Shown: positions 53,479 through 63,413, numbered from the stretch's first letter. The stretch: 64,000 nt of DNA from Bacillus sp. HMF5848 (GCF_003944835.1 NZ_RWIV01000001.1:1031501-1095500), one strand, 5' to 3'. Numbers and translations are program-made. Notes: generated by a model not told the origin, from the letters alone.

Positions 53479-53886
53479 GTGATTTATAAAACATCATCAG
53501 AGGATCTTACTCCCTATATGTTGGAAGGATTTTTTGTAGGCTGGCCTGATCCTCCTAGCTCAGAAACTCATTTACATCTATTAAAAAATAGCTGGAAAGT
53601 AATTGTCGCTATAGATGAAACGAATGGGAAGGTAGTGGGCTTTATATCTGCAATAAGTGATGGAGTTCTTACTGCTTACATACCACTCCTTGAGGTTTTA
53701 CCGACATATAAAAATAAAGGAATTGGAACAGAGTTAGTAAGACGAATGCTTGCTGAATTAAGTGATATATATATGATTGACCTATGCTGCGATGATGACT
53801 TGATTGGCTTTTATAAAAATTTTGGCATGCATAAATCGAATGGGATGATTGTGAGAAATTATGAAATGCAATCAGGAAAAAGGTAA
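53479..53886 (+). CDS. GNAT-family N-acetyltransferase
   Basis: 135 residues. Seen: VVGFISAISDGVLTAYIPLLEV and motif A PTYKNKGIGTELVRRM, then IGFYKNFGMHKS of motif B. GTG 53479 follows AAGGAG by nine bases; the TTG at 53470 abuts it. Second acetyltransferase of the insertion; substrate unknown. Confidence 0.8.
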   Translation: MIYKTSSEDLTPYMLEGFFVGWPDPPSSETHLHLLKNSWKVIVAIDETNGKVVGFISAISDGVLTAYIPLLEVLPTYKNKGIGTELVRRMLAELSDIYMIDLCCDDDLIGFYKNFGMHKSNGMIVRNYEMQSGKR

Positions 53887-54012
53887 TTCTAAGTGTCTAG
53901 CAATTTGAATTTAGTTCTAAATCTGGCGTTTTAATTATATCTACTTTAATCCAACTATCTAGAGGAAAACATTGGGGTTTTTAATTTCTCCACTTTTTTA
54001 ACCTATATTAGT

Positions 54013-54112
54013 ATCTAGCTCGCGTGCCTAGTCCTTCGAGTTCTTAAGCCGTCCCTCTTCTGCGGGTTACGTCTTAAGCTGGTCGGGGCTAAGCAGGCGT
54101 TTTTTGCTCTTC
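54013..54112. repeat. GC-rich intergenic repeat, copy 3
   Basis: Starts TCTAGCTCGCGTGCCTAG, contains TTCTTAAGCCGTCCC...GTCTTAAGCTGGTCGGGG and ends with a T-run after AAGCAGGCG. Same family as 34133-34256, 20 kb away. Lies between the acetyltransferase insertion and yhaO. Confidence 0.7.
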
Positions 54113-54180
54113 TAGGAACGTGCATTCGTATTATGTAAGTGATACAATATAACTATTAATTTAACAAGTAGGGTGATAGC

Positions 54181-55431
54181 ATGACTAGTCCCATTACATT
54201 TATTCATATGGCGGATTTACATTTAGATAGCCCTTTTATAGGCCTCTCTAAATTACCTGAGCCAATTTTTCATAGATTACAGGAGAGCACATTCAAGTCA
54301 TTAACAAGAATCATTACTCATGCAATTAATCGTAAGGTGGATTTTGTCATAATTGCGGGTGATATTTTTGATGGTGAACGCCGAAGTCTACGTGCTCAGC
54401 TTCGCTTTAGAGCAGAAATGGAGCGGTTACAAACACATAATATTCCCGCTTATATCATTCATGGAAATCATGACCACCTAGGGGGAGTATGGATAGACAT
54501 TGATTGGCCAGAAAACGTTCATATTTTTCCAGATAAGGTAACTTGTATTCCGTTTGAAAAAGACCAAAACCCAGTGGCACATTTATATGGATTTAGTTAT
54601 CCGTCCAAAGCGGTACATGAAAATATGCTGTCTCATTATAAAAAAGTCCCAGGACCGGAGTATCATATTGGACTACTACATGGGAGTGAAGAAGGAAACA
54701 CAAATCACAGCCGTTATGCCTCGTTTTCTGTAAAGGAATTACTTGAGGCAGACATGGATTACTGGGCGTTAGGTCATATACATGTACGACAACAGCTTGG
54801 CCAAAAGTCTATTTTTTATCCAGGTAATATTCAAGGCTTGCACCGTAAAGAAATCGGTGAAAAAGGGTGCCTACATGTGGAGCTCTCTCAGATCGAGACA
54901 AAGACAACATTCATACCAACAAGTGAATTAATATGGAAATCTTATTCAATAAATATTGAGAATTATCAAAGCTTTGATGAGATTTTATCAGCTTTGTATA
55001 CCGTAAAAGAAGAAATACGTGAAGGTGAAGCAGGTGTATTAGCAACTTTAGAGATTGTAGGCAAGTCCGAGTGGAATTATGACTTACGACAACCTCATGT
55101 AATAGAGGAGGTCTTGCTGAATTTACAAGAAGGTGAGGAGGAACGCCAAAACTTTGTGTGGGTTGTAGATTGCAAACTACATACCCAGCCAAATGTTTCA
55201 TTAGACTCAATATCATATGAATCTACATTCTTCAAAACTTTATATGACGTTATGGAGCAACCGGATGATGACGATACGATAATGCACGTGTTACTAAGAG
55301 ATTCGACAGCTAGAGCATTTTTACAGCCAAAACTTGAAGAAGAGTGGGCTTACATTCAAGACGAGGCTAAACAACTTTTATTGTCTGAACTAACGCAAAT
55401 GCTTATAAAGGAGGGGGGAGGAAAAGCGTGA
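54181..55431 (+). CDS. yhaO: YhaO, SbcD/Mre11-like nuclease
   Basis: 416 residues. Seen: calcineurin-type phosphoesterase motifs HMADLHLDSPF, GDIFDGER, HGNHDH, LLHGSEE and GHIHVRQ, which hold the two metals, then a C-terminal capping domain. Known: the partner of YhaN, analogous to SbcD-SbcC/Mre11-Rad50, acting on DNA ends. GGGTGATAGC site before ATG. Overlaps yhaN by four bases (GTGA). Confidence 0.92.
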   Translation: MTSPITFIHMADLHLDSPFIGLSKLPEPIFHRLQESTFKSLTRIITHAINRKVDFVIIAGDIFDGERRSLRAQLRFRAEMERLQTHNIPAYIIHGNHDHLGGVWIDIDWPENVHIFPDKVTCIPFEKDQNPVAHLYGFSYPSKAVHENMLSHYKKVPGPEYHIGLLHGSEEGNTNHSRYASFSVKELLEADMDYWALGHIHVRQQLGQKSIFYPGNIQGLHRKEIGEKGCLHVELSQIETKTTFIPTSELIWKSYSINIENYQSFDEILSALYTVKEEIREGEAGVLATLEIVGKSEWNYDLRQPHVIEEVLLNLQEGEEERQNFVWVVDCKLHTQPNVSLDSISYESTFFKTLYDVMEQPDDDDTIMHVLLRDSTARAFLQPKLEEEWAYIQDEAKQLLLSELTQMLIKEGGGKA

Positions 55432-58400
55432 AAATAAAAGAACTTCACATTTATGGATTTGGCAAATTAGTAGATGTCCATATATCGCTTAATAGCAATG
55501 AAAATATTCAAGCCTTTTATGGTCGGAACGAGGCGGGGAAATCTACCATTATGGCATTTATACTCGGCATATTGTATGGCTTTCCTACTAAGCAACAAAA
55601 TGAATCACGATATGAACCGAAGACAGGAGGCTCTTACGGGGGGCGAATTGTATTTCATCACGAACAAGCTGGTGAGGTTGTAGTTGAAAGAGTAAGAGGT
55701 AAAGCAAATGGAGATGTTACGGTTTATTATGAAGACGGTAGACGAGCGGGAGAAAGTGAGCTGCAAGCGATTGTTCAAGGAATGACTAAGGGACTGTATC
55801 AGTCTATATTTGCTTTTAACATCCACAGTCTACAAGGAATTTCACAAATAGATGGGGAGAGAATTGGGCAATATTTATTTTCATCTAGCTTAACAGGTAC
55901 AGATTCACTTGAACGAATTGATACTCAACTTACCAAACAAATGGACATGTTATATAAACCAGCCGGAAAGAAGCCGAAAATAAATCAGCAACTGCAAGCT
56001 GTAAAGCAAGCTCAGCAGATTATGATAAAAAAGCAACAGGAGCACGGAGAGTACACTAAATTGCAGCAAGATATATATGATGCAGAAAACCTTTTAGCAG
56101 AACTTCAAGCTAAAAGACGACAACTTATTGATGATGAGAGTATTTTAACTAGGGCATTGCAAATTGCCCCTACATATGAAGAATACTTAACTATTAGTGC
56201 ACAAGCTGAGAGCCTAGAGCAATATGAAGATTTTCCTGTTGATGCACTTGAACGGTTTGAAAAAATTCAAACTGCAGAGCAATCGATACTTGCTCGTATC
56301 ACATCCATAGATGATTCAAGGCAAGAGCTATTGCAGCAATATAATTCGTTACAAATTAATGACAACCTTCTGCGGGATGAGGCAAAAATCAATTATGCGC
56401 TAGAGGGTTTTCAGATAATAAACATGAAGCAGCAACAAATAAGTGAGCTTAATTATGAGTTGGAAAAAATTGATGCATCAATTCATCACATCAAAAACGC
56501 ATGGCAAATTTCCGAAGATGAGGAGAACATTTTAACACATAACACAAGCCGTACAGCTAAAGAAAATGCTAAGGTGCTTGTTACTAAGTATGAACATATT
56601 AACCGTGACCTTGCTGTATTAAAGGAAAGACAGCAAGAGTGTATTCGTGAAGTGGATGAAAGTATTTCAAAGCTTAATGTTCTGGAGTCTTACGTACTTG
56701 ATGATGAGTTAGAGCAAAGCTATCGGGACAAGTTGACATTATTTGATAGACAGTCAGACAAACAGTCCGAAGCACGATATGTTGAAGAGTCACTGCAAAG
56801 AGTGATTACACGTAGAAAAGCTGCTGAGAAAAAGGAGCGTACGCAAAAGCGTACCGCCTTGATAGGTGTCATAATCGGTTTCCTACTAAGTTTATTCACT
56901 TATTTTCAAGACAACCAGGTGCTATTTTTAAGCATGGTGTTCGTAGCAATCATATGTCTAGGTTTATATGTTGTAGTACAAGTAGGAGCATTAAGTAAAA
57001 CGTTGCGTGAAGAAGAAGCAACACTCAAAAGAAAGCTTGTTAGCTTGAATGAAATTGATACTATGATTTCAAGAAGTGAATATGAGCATCTACAACAGCA
57101 AGTAAAACGTGGAATTGAAATAAGAAACCAATTAGATTGGGAAAAGACGATATTAGAAAAAAAACAAGCTGCGTTAGAGGCTGTAGAACAACAAGTATTT
57201 GAAGCTAAAGAGGCTTGTGAAACTATCGAGCGTGAAATAGTAAAGTTTTGGAGTTTGTATAATCAAGCATATGATGCTTCCCTTCATGTGTTAGGAAACG
57301 AGCTTCTGGACTTCTTAAATGATATAGATAACTTAAAGCAGTTAATTTTGACAAAGCAGCAGACTTTTCAGAAGCAAGAAAAGCTAATAGAGCAATTCAA
57401 GGAATTTGAGAACACTATTACGCTGTTAAAAGATTTGCATGGTATTGATGAAGTGGCTATGGACCAAATTATCTTCAGATTAAAGCAAGAAGTGAATCAA
57501 GAAAAAGAAAATGTGATGAAGAAGCAGCAACTAGAAGAGAAAATTAATGAATTGAATGATATGGTTCATACACTAGAAAAAGAGCAATCTATGTTTACTG
57601 AATCAAAGAACGCTTTGTTTCATGACGCCAAGGCAAATGATGAAGATGAATTTCGAAGAAGGTGTAAAGACGCTAAAAGATTTGAAACACTCACACTAAC
57701 GCTCCACCCTCTAAAATCGCAAATAAGTAGAGTAGACGATATAGTAGTGCAAAGCTTGAAGAGCACGCAAGAATGGGAGCTACAAAGGCAGTTAGAGCAT
57801 GTTCAGCAGCAACTACGTGATGTACTGAGTCAGGAAGAAGATCTTCAAACTCAGTTGTCTCAATTACGATTAAATAAAAGAAGAATAGTCGAGGATGGCT
57901 CACTTAGTGAGGCTACCTTCAAAGTAGAGCAGGAAGCGGCACTGTTGTGGCAACACACTAAGGAATGGAGTAAGTACGCTCTTGCGAAGCATTATTTAAC
58001 AAAGGCAATAGGAGAGTATCGTAACACGTATATGCCACAGCTATTGGCAAAAACAAATGAATATTTTGTTTTACTAACTAACAAACATTATATGCGTGTA
58101 TTTGCTCCGGAAGAGTTCACAAGCTTTATAGTGGAACGACAAGATGGGGTGCACTTTGCTCCTAATGAGTTAAGCCAAGCGACTGCAGAGCAGTTATATG
58201 TTGCGCTACGTTTAGCTTTAGCAGATGTTGTTACAAATAACATCTCATTTCCAATCATAGTTGATGATAGTTTTGTAAACTTTGATGACGAAAGGCTACA
58301 AAATGCTATCCACGTTTTACGACAGGTCGCTGCGAATCATCAGGTGCTTTTATTCACATGCCATGAACACGTAGCAGCATCCTTTAAAGACAATGAACTA

Positions 58401-58436
58401 GTAAATGTAGAAGATCTGCAAGCTAAAATCGTATAA
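55428..58436 (+). CDS. yhaN: YhaN, SbcC/Rad50-like ATPase
   Basis: 1002 residues. Seen: Walker A GRNEAGKST (about 34), long coiled coils (about 180-470 and 540-880), signature region ELSQATAEQLYVALRLALA, and Walker B FPIIVDDSFVNFDD near the C-terminus. In the middle, about residues 477-527, are two strongly hydrophobic stretches (ALIGVIIGFLLSLFTYF and LFLSMVFVAIICLGLYVVV) where SbcC has a zinc hook, so the coil tip is probably set in the membrane. Works with YhaO. GTG start inside the yhaO stop region. Confidence 0.9.
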   Translation: MKIKELHIYGFGKLVDVHISLNSNENIQAFYGRNEAGKSTIMAFILGILYGFPTKQQNESRYEPKTGGSYGGRIVFHHEQAGEVVVERVRGKANGDVTVYYEDGRRAGESELQAIVQGMTKGLYQSIFAFNIHSLQGISQIDGERIGQYLFSSSLTGTDSLERIDTQLTKQMDMLYKPAGKKPKINQQLQAVKQAQQIMIKKQQEHGEYTKLQQDIYDAENLLAELQAKRRQLIDDESILTRALQIAPTYEEYLTISAQAESLEQYEDFPVDALERFEKIQTAEQSILARITSIDDSRQELLQQYNSLQINDNLLRDEAKINYALEGFQIINMKQQQISELNYELEKIDASIHHIKNAWQISEDEENILTHNTSRTAKENAKVLVTKYEHINRDLAVLKERQQECIREVDESISKLNVLESYVLDDELEQSYRDKLTLFDRQSDKQSEARYVEESLQRVITRRKAAEKKERTQKRTALIGVIIGFLLSLFTYFQDNQVLFLSMVFVAIICLGLYVVVQVGALSKTLREEEATLKRKLVSLNEIDTMISRSEYEHLQQQVKRGIEIRNQLDWEKTILEKKQAALEAVEQQVFEAKEACETIEREIVKFWSLYNQAYDASLHVLGNELLDFLNDIDNLKQLILTKQQTFQKQEKLIEQFKEFENTITLLKDLHGIDEVAMDQIIFRLKQEVNQEKENVMKKQQLEEKINELNDMVHTLEKEQSMFTESKNALFHDAKANDEDEFRRRCKDAKRFETLTLTLHPLKSQISRVDDIVVQSLKSTQEWELQRQLEHVQQQLRDVLSQEEDLQTQLSQLRLNKRRIVEDGSLSEATFKVEQEAALLWQHTKEWSKYALAKHYLTKAIGEYRNTYMPQLLAKTNEYFVLLTNKHYMRVFAPEEFTSFIVERQDGVHFAPNELSQATAEQLYVALRLALADVVTNNISFPIIVDDSFVNFDDERLQNAIHVLRQVAANHQVLLFTCHEHVAASFKDNELVNVEDLQAKIV

Positions 58437-58475
58437 TCGTATGCTATAATAATAAGAAGATTGGAGGCGTTCATA

Positions 58476-59420
58476 TTGATTAATGGTATAACGCATTGCA
58501 ATGTCGGAGACCAAGTAGAGGCATTTTTATTAATAAAATCATCAGTAAAAGGTGTAGCAAGTAACGGCAAGCCATTTTTGACATTAATTTTTCAAGACAA
58601 AAGTGGTGAAATAGAAGCAAAGCTGTGGGATGCGACTCCTGATGATGAGACAAATTACTGCGCTGAAACGATTGTTAAGGTGCAAGGTGATATCCATCAT
58701 TATCGAGGGCGTAATCAATTAAAACTACGTGCTATACGCCCTGCTAATGAAATGGATGGTGTGAAGCATCATGATTTTCTAGAGAAAGCGCCTGTAACTA
58801 TTGACGCTATGCAGGAAAAAGTTACACAATACATTTTTGAAATGAAGAATCCAAACATACAGCGAATTACAAGGTTTCTATTGAAAAAATATCAGCCTGC
58901 GTTTTTTGAATATCCAGCAGCTACCAAAAATCACCATGAGTTTATCTCGGGCCTTGCTTACCATGTTGTATCAATGTTAGATTTGTCCAAAGCCATTGCA
59001 ACATTATATCCCTCGTTAGACCGGGATTTATTGTATGCAGGGGTGATACTTCATGATTTAGGAAAAGTTATTGAATTATCAGGACCTGTAGCAGCAAGCT
59101 ATACAGTGGAAGGAAACCTAATCGGGCATATTTCAATTATGGTAAATGAGATAGGAAAAGCAGCAGAAAAGCTTGAAATTGAAGGTGAAGAAGTTGTTAT
59201 TTTACAACATTTAGTATTGTCCCATCACGGTAAGGCAGAGTGGGGGAGTCCTAAGCCACCAATGATTAAGGAAGCGGAGATGCTCCATTATATAGATAAT
59301 TTAGATGCAAAAATGAATATGATGGACCGTGCGTTAGGAAAAGTAAAGCCAGGCGAATTTACAGAACGAATCTTTGCCTTAGATAATCGCTCATTTTATA
59401 AACCGACCTTTCATAATTAA
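58476..59420 (+). CDS. yhaM: YhaM, 3'-5' exoribonuclease
   Basis: 314 residues, the same length as B. subtilis YhaM with the TTG start at 58476, which has GGAGG eight bases upstream; the open TTG at 58461 is within the ribosome site. Seen: N-terminal OB fold with [20 protein letters not shown] and IEAKLWD, then an HD domain with HDLGKVIEL and [10 protein letters not shown]. Known: metal-dependent exonuclease on RNA and DNA. Downstream of yhaON; a TATAAT lies in the gap at 58445. Confidence 0.95.
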   Translation: MINGITHCNVGDQVEAFLLIKSSVKGVASNGKPFLTLIFQDKSGEIEAKLWDATPDDETNYCAETIVKVQGDIHHYRGRNQLKLRAIRPANEMDGVKHHDFLEKAPVTIDAMQEKVTQYIFEMKNPNIQRITRFLLKKYQPAFFEYPAATKNHHEFISGLAYHVVSMLDLSKAIATLYPSLDRDLLYAGVILHDLGKVIELSGPVAASYTVEGNLIGHISIMVNEIGKAAEKLEIEGEEVVILQHLVLSHHGKAEWGSPKPPMIKEAEMLHYIDNLDAKMNMMDRALGKVKPGEFTERIFALDNRSFYKPTFHN

Positions 59421-59432
59421 TGAATACAATAA

Positions 59433-59465
59433 AAAAAGAGTTTGGCAATTTACCAAACTCTTTTT
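59433..59465. terminator. Bidirectional terminator between yhaM and prsA
   Basis: Perfect 13-bp stem AAAAAGAGTTTGG / CCAAACTCTTTTT, giving a T-run on both strands for the convergent genes. Confidence 0.95.
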
Positions 59466-59475
59466 AAATGCAATC

Positions 59476-60351
59476 TTATTGTGCAGGAGCCTCTTCAGGC
59501 TTTTTAAGAGTATCTTTTAATTCATTATCAAGGATCTTCACATCAGCGTTATCGACTAAGTCTAGCACCTTAGCTTCAACGTCTGGAGGAGATACTTTTG
59601 ATTGACGAATTTCGTTTTCAAGCTGCTCGCGCATCTCTTCTAACGGTTGAATTTCTTTCTTCTCTGTAAGCTTAATAACGTGGAAGCCGAATTGAGACTT
59701 AACTGGTTCACTAACTTCGCCTACTTCTAAAGCATAAGCTGCCTCTTCAAACTCAGGTACCATTTGGCCAGGGCCAAAGAAGTCTAAGTCTCCACCTTTT
59801 TCAGCAGAGCCAGTGTCTGTAGAGTATTCTTTTGCTAACTCTTCAAACGATGCACCGTTTTCCAACTGCTGCTTAATATCCTTCGCAACTGATTCTTCAT
59901 CAACAAGAATATGACTCGCTCTAATTTCCGGAACTAATTCATCATATTTTGTTTGGATCTCTTCGTCTGAAACTTCTATGCCGTCAAAAGCAGCCTTTTC
60001 TTGAAGAAGACCAACGCGAATAGTTTTCTTAAGCTGTTCTTCGCTCTTAAAGCCGCTTTGCTCCATAGCCATGTCAAAAGAAGCACCTAGCTGTTCTTTC
60101 AGCTCATTTACTTTTTCGTCTACTTCTTCATCAGTTACTTCGTACTTTTCTGCTAATACTTTTGAATATATTAGTTCACGAAGCACTCCTTCGCCAAAAC
60201 GTTCCTTCATAGCATCGTATAGCTCATCTTTTGTAATATTTCCTGCCTTTGTTTCTACAATAACTTCGCTATCTTGTGCATTGTTTTCACTGCACGCCGA
60301 TAAAGAAAAAATTGTAATAGCAGCTGTTGTTGCAATAAGAAATTTTTTCAT
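59476..60351 (-). CDS. prsA: PrsA, membrane-anchored foldase
   Basis: 291 residues. Seen: lipoprotein signal with lipobox SLSAC (lipidated Cys at about 20), a helical SurA-like N-domain, a parvulin PPIC domain (about 130-225: IRASHILV, GGDLDFFGPGQMVPEFE, FGFHVIKL) and a C-terminal helical tail. Known: essential extracellular chaperone/peptidyl-prolyl isomerase for secreted proteins and penicillin-binding proteins. GGAGATG before ATG 60351; the frame is open 21 codons upstream without a ribosome site. Confidence 0.95.
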   Translation of the reverse strand: MKKFLIATTAAITIFSLSACSENNAQDSEVIVETKAGNITKDELYDAMKERFGEGVLRELIYSKVLAEKYEVTDEEVDEKVNELKEQLGASFDMAMEQSGFKSEEQLKKTIRVGLLQEKAAFDGIEVSDEEIQTKYDELVPEIRASHILVDEESVAKDIKQQLENGASFEELAKEYSTDTGSAEKGGDLDFFGPGQMVPEFEEAAYALEVGEVSEPVKSQFGFHVIKLTEKKEIQPLEEMREQLENEIRQSKVSPPDVEAKVLDLVDNADVKILDNELKDTLKKPEEAPAQ

Positions 60352-60715
60352 TACTTTACATCTCCTACTGTGTATTTTTCTATATGTTTGTCCTTTTTTT
60401 GATGAGCTCAGCATGAATGTATCTCATCAAAATTCCACAAGCATAACTATATCATACTTTATCAATGAAAAAAAACAGTTTTCACAATTTCACATAAAAT
60501 CAGGGGCATATGAAAATGGGCTTGACTAGTAGGCATTCGTTTATACAAAAACGGCTGAGCTACGTAGGATAGTAATGTAAAGTGATAAAAGCTAAGTCAC
60601 TTTATTGTGGATGAAAAGAAGCGCACAAAAAATAGTTGTAGATATGTACGTTTGCCTAGTCAAACTATCTAGATGTTGCATACAATACCTTGAACAACTG
60701 TAAGGAGGTGTTAGA
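60352..60715. other. Intergenic region between divergent prsA and the YjcZ-type gene
   Basis: About 360 AT-rich bases holding two divergent promoters. I see no ORF with a ribosome site and no repeat. Confidence 0.4.
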
Positions 60716-60799
60716 ATGGGCGCAGCATACGGAGGAGGATTCGCGTTAATCGTTGTATTGTTCATTTTATTGATCATTGTTGGTGCAGCTTGGTTATAA
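60716..60799 (+). CDS. YjcZ-family small sporulation membrane peptide
   Basis: 27 codons, MGAAYGGGFALIVVLFIL then a hydrophobic end: the glycine-rich head plus one membrane helix that defines YjcZ-type peptides. Perfect AAGGAGGTG before ATG. Known members are made during sporulation. Too short for usual gene finders. Confidence 0.85.
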   Translation: MGAAYGGGFALIVVLFILLIIVGAAWL

Positions 60800-60861
60800 A
60801 CCAATAGTAGCAACAAAAAAAAGCTTTTAACAACATGATTAAAATAAACGATAGCAAAAAA

Positions 60862-60900
60862 AAGCAAAGTCTGCGTTCGCAGACTTTGCTTTCGTTTTTT
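60862..60900 (+). terminator. Terminator of the YjcZ-type gene
   Basis: Perfect 13-bp stem AAGCAAAGTCTGC / GCAGACTTTGCTT with 4-nt loop and T-run on the plus strand. Confidence 0.93.
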
Positions 60901-60940
60901 TCTTGGTTTAGTTAGTCATTTTCTTTTTACAACGATTTAA

Positions 60941-61120
60941 CTACGTAAACAAAACTTCAACGTATGAGGAAACAAGAAGAATGGTAATTAAAACATTAAT
61001 AGTACGAAAAACTTGTACTTGTCGTTCTTCTGGTATCTCTTTTTCAATACAAAGTGTGTTTGTTAGCCTATTAATATTGTATAAGATAAATGTTGCAAAA
61101 ACTATAAATATCAAGAACAT
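60941..61120 (-). CDS. Small two-helix membrane protein
   Basis: 59 residues, two hydrophobic segments (about 1-17 and 38-57) with a charged middle (EKEIPEERQVQ). ATG 61120 follows GGAGG at a long 12-base spacing; the open frame continues 25 codons upstream without a better site. Position is that of yhaK/yhaL in B. subtilis, but I cannot confirm a match. Confidence 0.45.
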   Translation of the reverse strand: MFLIFIVFATFILYNINRLTNTLCIEKEIPEERQVQVFRTINVLITILLVSSYVEVLFT

Positions 61121-61178
61121 AAGAGTGCAACACCTCCGCTTTGCTTCATGCGCATGTTTGTATAAGCTAGATGGAAGT

Positions 61179-61715
61179 TTAAGTTGTTTGTTCAATTATT
61201 ATTTCGAACCCATCGTCTACTTCCTCAATTCTGCTAGCTCTTGGTGCTTTAATAGTATGAAGTAAGTATAACAAATCTGTGACACACATGCCAACATGAA
61301 TAGAGCAAGCAATGGTGAAATAGTGAAAATATTCAGGGAAATACAGAGATGCTATAATGAGACTAGCCGTCACTGTAACAAATGGAAACGAAAAAACTAT
61401 CAAGGATATATATTTTGACAGTGGCTTTACAATTTTAAATCTAGGTAACTTTTGATTTTTGCATTTAACAAATGTAACTTTTTTCAAGAACAACACTGCT
61501 GGTATCACATGCAATAATTGATGAATAGGAGCTAATAGTAATAGTCCTAATAAGAATATAAAAAAGCCTTCATCATGTAATTGTGGATTGTGATGGATAA
61601 TGTTCATAGGTAAATACAGTATGATAAAAACGAAAACAGTCAATAATAGAGACAGCATGGTAACTCTATGAAGCCCATAATCTTTATTTAGATTAATTGT
61701 CTTCCAGCATGTCAT
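61179..61715 (-). CDS. DUF3267-type membrane protein
   Basis: 178 residues with four membrane segments and HQLLH (about 66-70) in the second, an HxxxH pattern like the metal site of DUF3267 zinc-peptidase-like proteins. Lacks the preceding Glu (HExxH) and so may be inactive. AGAAGGTG before ATG. Position corresponds to yhaJ of B. subtilis. Function unknown. Confidence 0.65.
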   Translation of the reverse strand: MTCWKTINLNKDYGLHRVTMLSLLLTVFVFIILYLPMNIIHHNPQLHDEGFFIFLLGLLLLAPIHQLLHVIPAVLFLKKVTFVKCKNQKLPRFKIVKPLSKYISLIVFSFPFVTVTASLIIASLYFPEYFHYFTIACSIHVGMCVTDLLYLLHTIKAPRASRIEEVDDGFEIIIEQTT

Positions 61716-61890
61716 CAGATCACCTTCTAATACGGTTCGTATGTGTTAATACTAAATTACTTTATTACGATTTATACAAAAAATCAACCATGTTTTTTTG
61801 TTTTGTTTTCACAAATATTACAATTTCATGTCGTAAGCGTATACATTAACAACATTGGCTATAGAACGTACAAAGAGAGGTGATGTATTA

Positions 61891-61956
61891 ATGTGTAGGA
61901 AGTTAGTTGTGTTTTCGGTAAGTTTAGTTAAAATAGAAGTAAGGATGAGTGTTTAG
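61891..61956 (+). CDS. Possible 21-residue leader ORF ahead of yhaI
   Basis: Starts MCRKLVVFSVSLVK with GAGAGGTGATG ten bases upstream; stops 11 bases before yhaI. Signals are good but length gives no proof. Could couple translation to yhaI. Confidence 0.3.
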   Translation: MCRKLVVFSVSLVKIEVRMSV

Positions 61957-61966
61957 GGGGATACAA

Positions 61967-62320
61967 ATGGAGACATTAGAAAAGCGAGTTGAGCGTCTAG
62001 AATATTATCATACTCTTTTACTACAATATATTGGTCCAGACAAGGCTCCCTTTTATTACTATGTGATGGAATGTCGTTTATCTCAGCAAGAGGTAGAGGA
62101 TTTCCTGCAAAATTGTGAAAGGCTGAACAATGAGTACAAAAAACAAAAAGCGGAAGGCTTTGTTATATTCACCCCGCTTCTTGAAGATTTTAGGCAGCTA
62201 ATACCAAATGTGCTTGATCTCGAGAAGACAATTGACACATTACTCGCACAGCATATGTTTAAACCAATAATGGAGGAATTTAAACAATTGTTCTATAAAG
62301 ATCGTAGAAGGAAGAATTGA
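61967..62320 (+). CDS. yhaI: YhaI, DUF1878 protein
   Basis: 117 residues, helical: METLEKRVERLEYYHTLLLQ, then a domain ending KPIMEEFKQLFYKDRRRKN. ATG 61967 follows GGGGG. Known: DUF1878 family, beside hpr in many Bacillus; function unknown. Converges with hpr, five bases between stops. Confidence 0.88.
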   Translation: METLEKRVERLEYYHTLLLQYIGPDKAPFYYYVMECRLSQQEVEDFLQNCERLNNEYKKQKAEGFVIFTPLLEDFRQLIPNVLDLEKTIDTLLAQHMFKPIMEEFKQLFYKDRRRKN

Positions 62321-62325
62321 GCACC

Positions 62326-62907
62326 TTACTCTTGTGGTAGAGAGTTAGCTTCCTGCTTTTTTCTCAACCTGCCATCCTCTTCTACAAATTCCTCTTTAAT
62401 ATTTGTGAATGATGTTTCAAATATTTGCATGAAGTCATCCCCGTAAATATTCCTGATAATACCCATAACTTCTAATATTTCTGGGAACTTTCCGTACATC
62501 TCTTTTAGTGGGAGGGAACCTACGAAAGCAGAATTTTTATTAGGTTCATAGCTTTCAATTAAGTCCAGTAAAATTTTTTCTCCGTCTTCTGTTAATTCAA
62601 TATACGTATTCCGTTTGTCAGTTTCTTTTTTTGAAAAATGAAGAAGACCACGTTCTTCCAGCTTTTTTGAAAAGTTAAATGCTGTAGATACGTGCATAAC
62701 ACCAAACTTTGCAATTTCTGAAATAGATGCCCCTTTCAGATGGTAAGCAATCCAAAGTATGTGGTGTTCGTTAATATTGAGATCATATGGCTTAATCCAT
62801 TGCTGCCAATCTTTTTCTACCGACTTCCACAACGCCTTACTTAATTGTGCAATACGCTGACTAAATATTAGTGCTTCTTTAGCCGAATAGTTCTCGTTTC
62901 CTTTCAT
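62326..62907 (-). CDS. hpr: ScoC/Hpr, MarR-family transition-state regulator
   Basis: 193 residues, near the Hpr length of about 200. Seen: MarR winged helix with [39 protein letters not shown] recognition helix and [13 protein letters not shown] wing. Known: represses proteases (aprE, nprE), sinI, oligopeptide uptake and motility genes during growth. GCAGGTGA before ATG. Confidence 0.95.
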   Translation of the reverse strand: MKGNENYSAKEALIFSQRIAQLSKALWKSVEKDWQQWIKPYDLNINEHHILWIAYHLKGASISEIAKFGVMHVSTAFNFSKKLEERGLLHFSKKETDKRNTYIELTEDGEKILLDLIESYEPNKNSAFVGSLPLKEMYGKFPEILEVMGIIRNIYGDDFMQIFETSFTNIKEEFVEEDGRLRKKQEANSLPQE

Positions 62908-63221
62908 AACGTCACCTGCTTTACATTGACTTCTTTTCTCTATTATGCCAGTAAAATAAAAAATGTTAAAGATAAAATTTAAAAAAATCTGAAAAATTAA
63001 CCAATATTCTTTAACTTTTTTTCTTTTGTTGCACTCAGAACAATTCGTTATATCATATCATAGTGAATAATTGAAAAAATCAATGTAAGCATTAAACCTC
63101 CCAATTATGTCAATTTTTATAATAAACTATTCTACAAAACAAACAAAAATCCTCTTTTATTTGTTAGTACATACAGCGATTTTTTTTGCATATAATAGCA
63201 TCATAGAAAGGAGGCGTGGTT
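62908..63221. other. Intergenic region between divergent hpr and the next gene
   Basis: About 310 very AT-rich bases. A TATAAT at 63191-63196 serves the rightward gene; its best -35 (TTGTTA, 63161) is too far away at 24 bp. No gene seen. Confidence 0.4.
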
Positions 63222-63413
63222 GTGAGGCAAATAGCAATAGTGTTTTTAGTAGTTGGATTTCTGTGCTTAGCAGTATTTGTTCACTTTTTGCTAGCTTTTT
63301 TACGACCTGGTATGTACCCTCCTAAACGTGTATTACAGGAGCGCCTTAAGCTCTTTGCTACTGTAGCCAGTGGTGCTTTGCTGATTGGGTTTCTCATATA
63401 TTTAATATCTTAA
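63222..63413 (+). CDS. Small two-helix membrane protein
   Basis: 63 residues, helices at about 3-25 and 42-61 joined by RPGMYPPKRVLQERLK. GTG 63222 follows AAAGGAGG by seven bases; the GTG at 63216 overlaps it. Not recognised. Confidence 0.6.
   Translation: MRQIAIVFLVVGFLCLAVFVHFLLAFLRPGMYPPKRVLQERLKLFATVASGALLIGFLIYLIS

Noticed and set aside
60071-60529. 152-codon plus-strand frame opposite prsA
   Set aside because: Ser/Phe-rich shadow of the Glu/Lys-rich PrsA coding strand.
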